Shown piece by piece: positions 24,936 through 28,714 of a DNA stretch of 28,714 nt (the stretch's first letter is position 1; each line of letters starts with the position of its first letter). Source of the stretch: JBHENN01 sp046262015 (GTDB lineage: Bacteria; Actinomycetota; CADDZG01; WHSQ01). The stretch lies in contig JBHENN010000088.1 in the NCBI GenBank assembly GCA_046262015.1, forward strand, positions 1 through 28,714. Reading direction: 5' to 3'. Position numbers and translations under genes: made by a program. Below the pieces are notes generated by a model, which had not been told where the DNA came from, searched no databases, and was given only the letters and a program-made list of their open reading frames with translations.

Positions 24936-26867
24936 CTAAGCCTCGCCGAGGCGCGGCGTGGGCGACGGGCGCGGCAGCCGCTTGCGCGACGCCGGCTCGG
25001 ACCCGCCGGGACCGTCCTCGAGCTCGCGCCGGCGGCGCGTCCGCTCGACGGGGTTCGAGGGCGACTGCTTGGCGACCTCGGCCAGGATCTCGGCGACCTC
25101 TTCCTTCTCGAGCGACTCCTTCTCGAGCAGCCGCTCGACCATGAGGTCGAGCTTGTCGCGGTACTTGGTGACGATCTCGCGCGCCTCGTCGTGCGCCTCC
25201 TCGACCAGGCGGGTCACCTCGTGGTCGATCTTGGAGGCGACGTTCTCTGAGTAGTCCTGCACGTGGCCGAAGTCGCGCCCGAGGAAGGGCTGCGATTCGT
25301 TGTGCCCCAATGCGAGCGGCCCGAGCTGGGACATGCCGAACTCGGTCACCATCTGCTTGGCGATGCGCGTGCACCTCTGGATGTCGTCCTGCGCGCCGGT
25401 GGTGGGCTCGTCGAAGACGACCTCTTCCGCGACCCGTCCACCGAGGAGCATAGCGAGCTCGTCGATCAATTCGGAGCGCGTGACGAGGAAGCGATCTTCG
25501 GTAGGCAACGTGAGGGTGTAACCAAGGGCGCGTCCGCGCGACACGATCGAGACCTTGTGCACCGGGTCTGCGTTCGGCAGCGCGTGCGACACGAGGGCGT
25601 GGCCGGCCTCGTGGTACGCGATCACCTTCTTCTCCTTGTCCGAGATCACGCGGCTGCGGCGTTGCGGGCCGGCGAGCACCCGGTCGATGGCCTCTTCGAG
25701 CTCGTACATCCCGATCTCGGTCTTGTTGAAGCGTGCCGCCAGAAGCGCCGCCTCGTTGATCACGTTGGCGAGGTCGGCCCCCGTGAACCCCGGCGTGCGG
25801 CGCGCCAGAACGTCGATCTCGATCTCGTCCGAAAGCGGCTTGCCGCGCGTGTGCACCTTGAGGATCCCGATGCGACCGTTCAGGTCGGGACGGTCCACCA
25901 CGATCTGGCGGTCGAAGCGGCCGGGACGGAGCAGCGCGGGGTCGAGGATGTCGGGCCGGTTCGTGGCCGCCACCAGGATGACCCCGGCTTTCATGTCGAA
26001 GCCGTCCATCTCGACCAGCAGCTGGTTCAGGGTCTGCTCGCGCTCGTCGTGACCGCCGCCCATGCCGGCGCCGCGGTGCCGTCCCACGGCGTCGATCTCG
26101 TCCATGAACACGATCGACGGCGCGTTCGCCTTGGCCTGCTCGAACAGGTCCCGCACGCGGCTCGCCCCGACACCGACGAACATCTCCACGAAGTCCGAGC
26201 CCGAGATCGAGAAGAACGGAACGCCGGCCTCGCCGGCGACCGCGCGGGCAAGCAGCGTCTTGCCGGTCCCGGGAGGCCCGTACAGGAGCACGCCCTTGGG
26301 GATCTTGGCACCCATCGCCTGGAACTTCTGGGGGGCTTCGAGGAACTCCTTGATCTCGTGCAGCTCTTCGACCGCCTCGTCGAGCCCGGCGACGTCGGCG
26401 AACGTGATCTTGGGCTGGTCCTTGGTCACCAGACGGTGCTTGGACTTGCCGAAGGACATAACCCGGTTGCCACCCCCCTGCATCTGCTGCATCAGGAAGA
26501 AGAAGAACCCCAGGATGATCACGATCGGGAGGAACTGCACCAGGACGGAGAGCAGCAGCGAGCCGTTCTGGGGATCGGCGCTGACCTCGACCCCGGCGCG
26601 CTGCGCGTAGTCCGCCCAGTCATCGACCGTGTCCTTGGGCAGCAGCACCTCGTAGCGGTTGCCGTCCGCAAGCTCGCCTACGACCTTCTCGTCCTCGGTG
26701 AGGAACTTAGCGGTATCGATCTGGTCCTGATCGATCTGCTCCTGCCAGTCGTTGACCGACTCGAACTGCTTGGTCGGGTTGGCGCTGTTCCGGTACATGT
26801 TGAAGACGATCAGAACGGCGCCGATGAGAAGGAAGTAGAAGATGGCCGAGCGAAGGATGCGGTTCAT
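24936..26867 (-). CDS. ftsH: ATP-dependent zinc metalloprotease FtsH
   Basis: 643 residues from ATG 26867. Membrane helices at about 7-23 and 105-128 enclose an extracytoplasmic domain; then AAA+ Walker A GPPGTGKT (197-204), pore loop FVEMFVGVGASRVRDLF (226-242), Walker B SIVFMDEIDA (251-260), the second region of homology with RPGRFDRQ (314-321), and the zinc protease motif HEAGH (419-423). The tail is basic and Ser/Pro-rich. A TTG at 26876 is an alternative start (TTGACCACCATG); neither has a Shine-Dalgarno site. A TACCCT hexamer ends 9 bases before the ATG. It follows hpt, as in mycobacteria and Bacillus. Confidence 0.96.
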   Translation of the reverse strand: MNRILRSAIFYFLLIGAVLIVFNMYRNSANPTKQFESVNDWQEQIDQDQIDTAKFLTEDEKVVGELADGNRYEVLLPKDTVDDWADYAQRAGVEVSADPQNGSLLLSVLVQFLPIVIILGFFFFLMQQMQGGGNRVMSFGKSKHRLVTKDQPKITFADVAGLDEAVEELHEIKEFLEAPQKFQAMGAKIPKGVLLYGPPGTGKTLLARAVAGEAGVPFFSISGSDFVEMFVGVGASRVRDLFEQAKANAPSIVFMDEIDAVGRHRGAGMGGGHDEREQTLNQLLVEMDGFDMKAGVILVAATNRPDILDPALLRPGRFDRQIVVDRPDLNGRIGILKVHTRGKPLSDEIEIDVLARRTPGFTGADLANVINEAALLAARFNKTEIGMYELEEAIDRVLAGPQRRSRVISDKEKKVIAYHEAGHALVSHALPNADPVHKVSIVSRGRALGYTLTLPTEDRFLVTRSELIDELAMLLGGRVAEEVVFDEPTTGAQDDIQRCTRIAKQMVTEFGMSQLGPLALGHNESQPFLGRDFGHVQDYSENVASKIDHEVTRLVEEAHDEAREIVTKYRDKLDLMVERLLEKESLEKEEVAEILAEVAKQSPSNPVERTRRRRELEDGPGGSEPASRKRLPRPSPTPRLGEA

Positions 26868-26876
26868 GGTGGTCAA

Positions 26877-26882
26877 AGGGTA
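26877..26882 (-). promoter_or_regulatory. Possible -10 hexamer of ftsH
   Basis: TACCCT, 9 bases before ATG 26867; it would give a leader of only about 2-3 bases. It touches the inner end of the 9-bp inverted repeat. Confidence 0.45.
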
Positions 26883-26923
26883 GCAGGGGTGGGTGACTAG
26901 AAGGTCTGCCGGATACCCCTGCT
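26882..26923. repeat. 9-bp perfect inverted repeat between hpt and ftsH
   Basis: AGCAGGGGT (26882-26890) and ACCCCTGCT (26915-26923), separated by 24 bases. It fills nearly the whole hpt-ftsH gap and abuts the ftsH -10 hexamer. It could be an operator or an mRNA hairpin; the loop is long and no U run follows, so an intrinsic terminator is unlikely. Confidence 0.6.
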
Positions 26924-27489
26924 CAACCGCCTGCGTCGGCGTACGCAGCCGGCTTTAGGACCCCTATGTAGGGAAGGTTCCGGTACTTCTCGCCGTAGTC
27001 GAGCCCGTAGCCCACCACGAACACCGGCGGCAACTCGAAGCCGGGGTACTTCACGTCGAGGTGCACGGCCTGCTCGCCCTTCTTCCAGAACAGTGAGCAG
27101 ATACAGAGCGATGCCGGACCGCGCGCCTCGAGGTATCTCAGCAGGTAGGAGATCGTCAGCCCCGAATCGATGATGTCCTCGACCAGCAAGACGTGCCGGT
27201 CGGTGATCTCGTAATCGAGGTCCTTCAGGATCCGGACGACCCCCGAGGACTTCGTTGCCGACCCGTACGACGAGACCGCCATGAAGTCGAACTCGATCGG
27301 GAGTTGGATCTCGCGCGCGAGGTCGGACATGAACACGAACGCGCCCTTGAGGACGCCGACCAGCAATAGGTCCTTCCCGCGATAGTCCTCGGTGATCTGC
27401 TTGGCCAGCTCGCGGATCTTGTCCTGGATCTCGTCGGCCGTGACGAGGACCTTCTCGACATCGTCGTGGACCTCGCCCATGAGCCGCAT
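26923..27489 (-). CDS. hpt: Hypoxanthine phosphoribosyltransferase
   Basis: 188 residues; salvages hypoxanthine and guanine using PRPP. The PRPP-binding motif VLLVEDIIDSGLT is at 100-112; GVLKGAFVFMSDLAR (45-59) and the hood/C-terminal FVVGYGLDYGEKYRNLPYIG block are present. ATG 27489 is preceded by GGAGGAGGGG with 7-base spacing, located at the tilS end; an ATG 9 bases further in is less well placed. It lies directly after tilS, and tilS-hpt-ftsH is a widely conserved order. Confidence 0.96.
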   Translation of the reverse strand: MRLMGEVHDDVEKVLVTADEIQDKIRELAKQITEDYRGKDLLLVGVLKGAFVFMSDLAREIQLPIEFDFMAVSSYGSATKSSGVVRILKDLDYEITDRHVLLVEDIIDSGLTISYLLRYLEARGPASLCICSLFWKKGEQAVHLDVKYPGFELPPVFVVGYGLDYGEKYRNLPYIGVLKPAAYADAGG

Positions 27490-27490
27490 C

Positions 27491-28546
27491 CTAAGACCCC
27501 TCCTCCGGAGCCGGTCCGATCACCGTCAGCTCGGTCGATCCCACGAGGACCTCGACGCCGCCGGCGATAGCGAAGCGTCTCTCTCCGCTTCGGTCGGTTC
27601 GGTCGAGCGCGTCGAGGACCTCGTCGATTCCCGCGCTCCGATCCCGGACGCGGCCGACGGCCAGCTCGAGGACCCTCCTCCTCACGGCGCGCGGCAGCTC
27701 GAGGAACGGCACGAGGGAGAAACGGCGCCGGTCGTCCGCGTCGCCTCTTGCCTCGCGCTCATAGAACTCGAACATCAGGGTCTCGAGCGCGTCGGCGTCC
27801 TCGGCCAAACGCTCGGAGGAGCGTGCCATCGCCCGGATCGCTCCGTCGCCCCACCTCCGTTCGATCGGGGCGATCACCTCGCGGCGTACGGCCGCACGTT
27901 CGAAGGCGGCATCTTCGTTCGCCGGGTCGTCGAAGAAGGCGAGGGCGCGCTCCTCACAGTAGGCGCGCGTCTCGGCGCGCCGCGACGCGATCAACGGGTG
28001 CGCGGCCTCTCCCACGGGACGCAGACCCGCCAGGACGGAGGTGCCGGCCCCGTGGATCAGGCGGGCGACGGTGGTCTCGACCCGGTCGTCGAGCGTGTGA
28101 CCGGTGGCGACCGACGCGGGGTAGGGGGGTGACTGGACGCCGAGCCGGGCGGCGATCGTTTCGAGGAACCCGTACCGGAAGGCGCGGGCGCGGGCCTGGA
28201 GGTTCGGGCCGCCGAGACCCTCGGGCGCGCGCGTGAGGTGCACCTCGAGGCCCGCGCCAGCGGCATGCCGGGCGACCGCCGCGGCGACCTTCCCCGACGC
28301 CTCGCTCAAGCCGTGGTCGACGTGGGCGACGTGCAGCGTCAGCCCGAACGTCGACCGCAGCCGCACCAGGACGTCGAGGAGGCACATCGAGTCGGGGCCT
28401 CCCGAGACGGCGACGACTACGACGCTCTCACCGGGCTCGCCGGAGAACAAGCCGTGACGAGCGATCGTGCGGCCCGTCCGCTCCACGAGGTCGAACCCCG
28501 GCCCCGCCAAGCCGGGGCCGTGGAGGCCCCCGGCACCCTCGCTCAT
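27491..28546 (-). CDS. tilS: tRNA(Ile)-lysidine synthase
   Basis: 351 residues; ATP-dependent modification of the CAU anticodon C34 of tRNA-Ile2 to lysidine. The PP-loop is AVSGGPDSMCLLDVL (46-60), followed by HVDHGLSEASG and TGHTLDDRVETTVARLIHGAG typical of TilS. The C-terminal part (about 260-340) matches the smaller actinobacterial substrate-binding domain. The start at 28546 is 19 bases after the metalloprotease stop; no strong Shine-Dalgarno site is visible. Its stop is one base before the hpt start region, so the two are likely cotranscribed. Confidence 0.95.
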   Translation of the reverse strand: MSEGAGGLHGPGLAGPGFDLVERTGRTIARHGLFSGEPGESVVVVAVSGGPDSMCLLDVLVRLRSTFGLTLHVAHVDHGLSEASGKVAAAVARHAAGAGLEVHLTRAPEGLGGPNLQARARAFRYGFLETIAARLGVQSPPYPASVATGHTLDDRVETTVARLIHGAGTSVLAGLRPVGEAAHPLIASRRAETRAYCEERALAFFDDPANEDAAFERAAVRREVIAPIERRWGDGAIRAMARSSERLAEDADALETLMFEFYEREARGDADDRRRFSLVPFLELPRAVRRRVLELAVGRVRDRSAGIDEVLDALDRTDRSGERRFAIAGGVEVLVGSTELTVIGPAPEEGS

Positions 28547-28565
28547 GTCGCGCGTCCCCGTGCCC

Positions 28566-28714
28566 TCAGGCCGCCACGCGAAGGAGCCACCTCTGGGGGT
28601 CGCGCAGCTCCTCGAGCGTCGGCAATGCCTGCGGCGCCGACCACATGGCCGTCATCGCGCTGGCGCCCCGCTCGGCCGCGACCGCCTGGCAGAAACTCTG
28701 GCCGAGCTCGTACT
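28566..28714 (-). CDS. C-terminus of zinc-dependent metalloprotease of the DUF2342 family (partial)
   Basis: The last 48 residues are visible (YELGQSFCQAV at the edge, then SAPQALPTLEELRDPQRW and LLRVAA, stop TGA at 28568). This matches the conserved end of the actinobacterial DUF2342 zinc metalloprotease, also called coenzyme F420 biosynthesis-associated protein, whose gene normally stands just before tilS. The HExxH site lies outside the window, so the call rests on this tail and on gene order. Confidence 0.75.
   Translation of the reverse strand, partial: YELGQSFCQAVAAERGASAMTAMWSAPQALPTLEELRDPQRWLLRVAA

Noticed and set aside
25263..26900. A long open frame on the plus strand opposite ftsH
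   Set aside because: Same reason: ftsH is certain, and the antisense product shows no domain or start signal.

Overview
The window is a dense, GC-rich block of core chromosomal genes from what looks like a deep-branching actinomycete-phylum bacterium (Actinomycetota). The evidence is glucosyl-3-phosphoglycerate synthase, a DUF3263 plus LytR_C pair arranged like the mycobacterial Rv0430/virR pair, CarD, and the DUF2342 - tilS - hpt - ftsH - folE/P/B/K - DUF2520 - panC - coaX - lysS - clpC order known from mycobacteria. The sigma factor, however, is of the Bacillus SigH type, which argues against a typical mycobacterium or streptomycete. Class-level placement is not possible by eye. There is no sign of phage, insertion sequence, CRISPR or recent transfer.

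Layout, left to right. At 1-6651 lies a patchwork of short convergent and divergent units: a response regulator (cut by the window edge), gpgS, an AI-2E family exporter, otsA, otsB, a lipoprotein, and the LytR_C and DUF3263 genes. At 6732-8118 are glutamate dehydrogenase and tRNA-Thr(TGT). From 8177 to the right edge everything is on the minus strand. In transcription order this is: a metalloprotease fragment, tilS, hpt; ftsH; folE-folP-folB-folK; DUF2520-panC-coaX-lysS; an orphan substrate-binding lipoprotein; clpC; radA; carD-ispD-ispF-cysS-rlmB-sigH. No stretch longer than about 170 bases lacks a gene.

How the genes fit together. gpgS, otsA and otsB make glucosylglycerate phosphate and trehalose, both stress or compatible solutes (in mycobacteria glucosylglycerate also primes methylglucose lipopolysaccharide). 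The fol genes make tetrahydrofolate precursors, panC and coaX lead to coenzyme A, and ispD and ispF serve isoprenoid synthesis. lysS, cysS, tilS, rlmB and the tRNA serve translation. ftsH, clpC and the metalloprotease serve proteolysis; carD and sigH control transcription.

I did not find an unknown multi-gene system. The most unusual signals concern gene starts. At least seven genes have a TANNNT -10 hexamer 6-8 bases before the start codon and no Shine-Dalgarno sequence, which is the mark of leaderless mRNAs. ispD and rlmB have no ATG, GTG or TTG at the place where their homology begins. For ispD the best candidate is an ATA that overlaps the carD stop codon. Also notable are a tilS-to-sigH order collinear with Bacillus that breaks right after tRNA-Thr, a 9-bp inverted repeat between hpt and ftsH, and two convergent gene pairs that share the same TTAG stop overlap.
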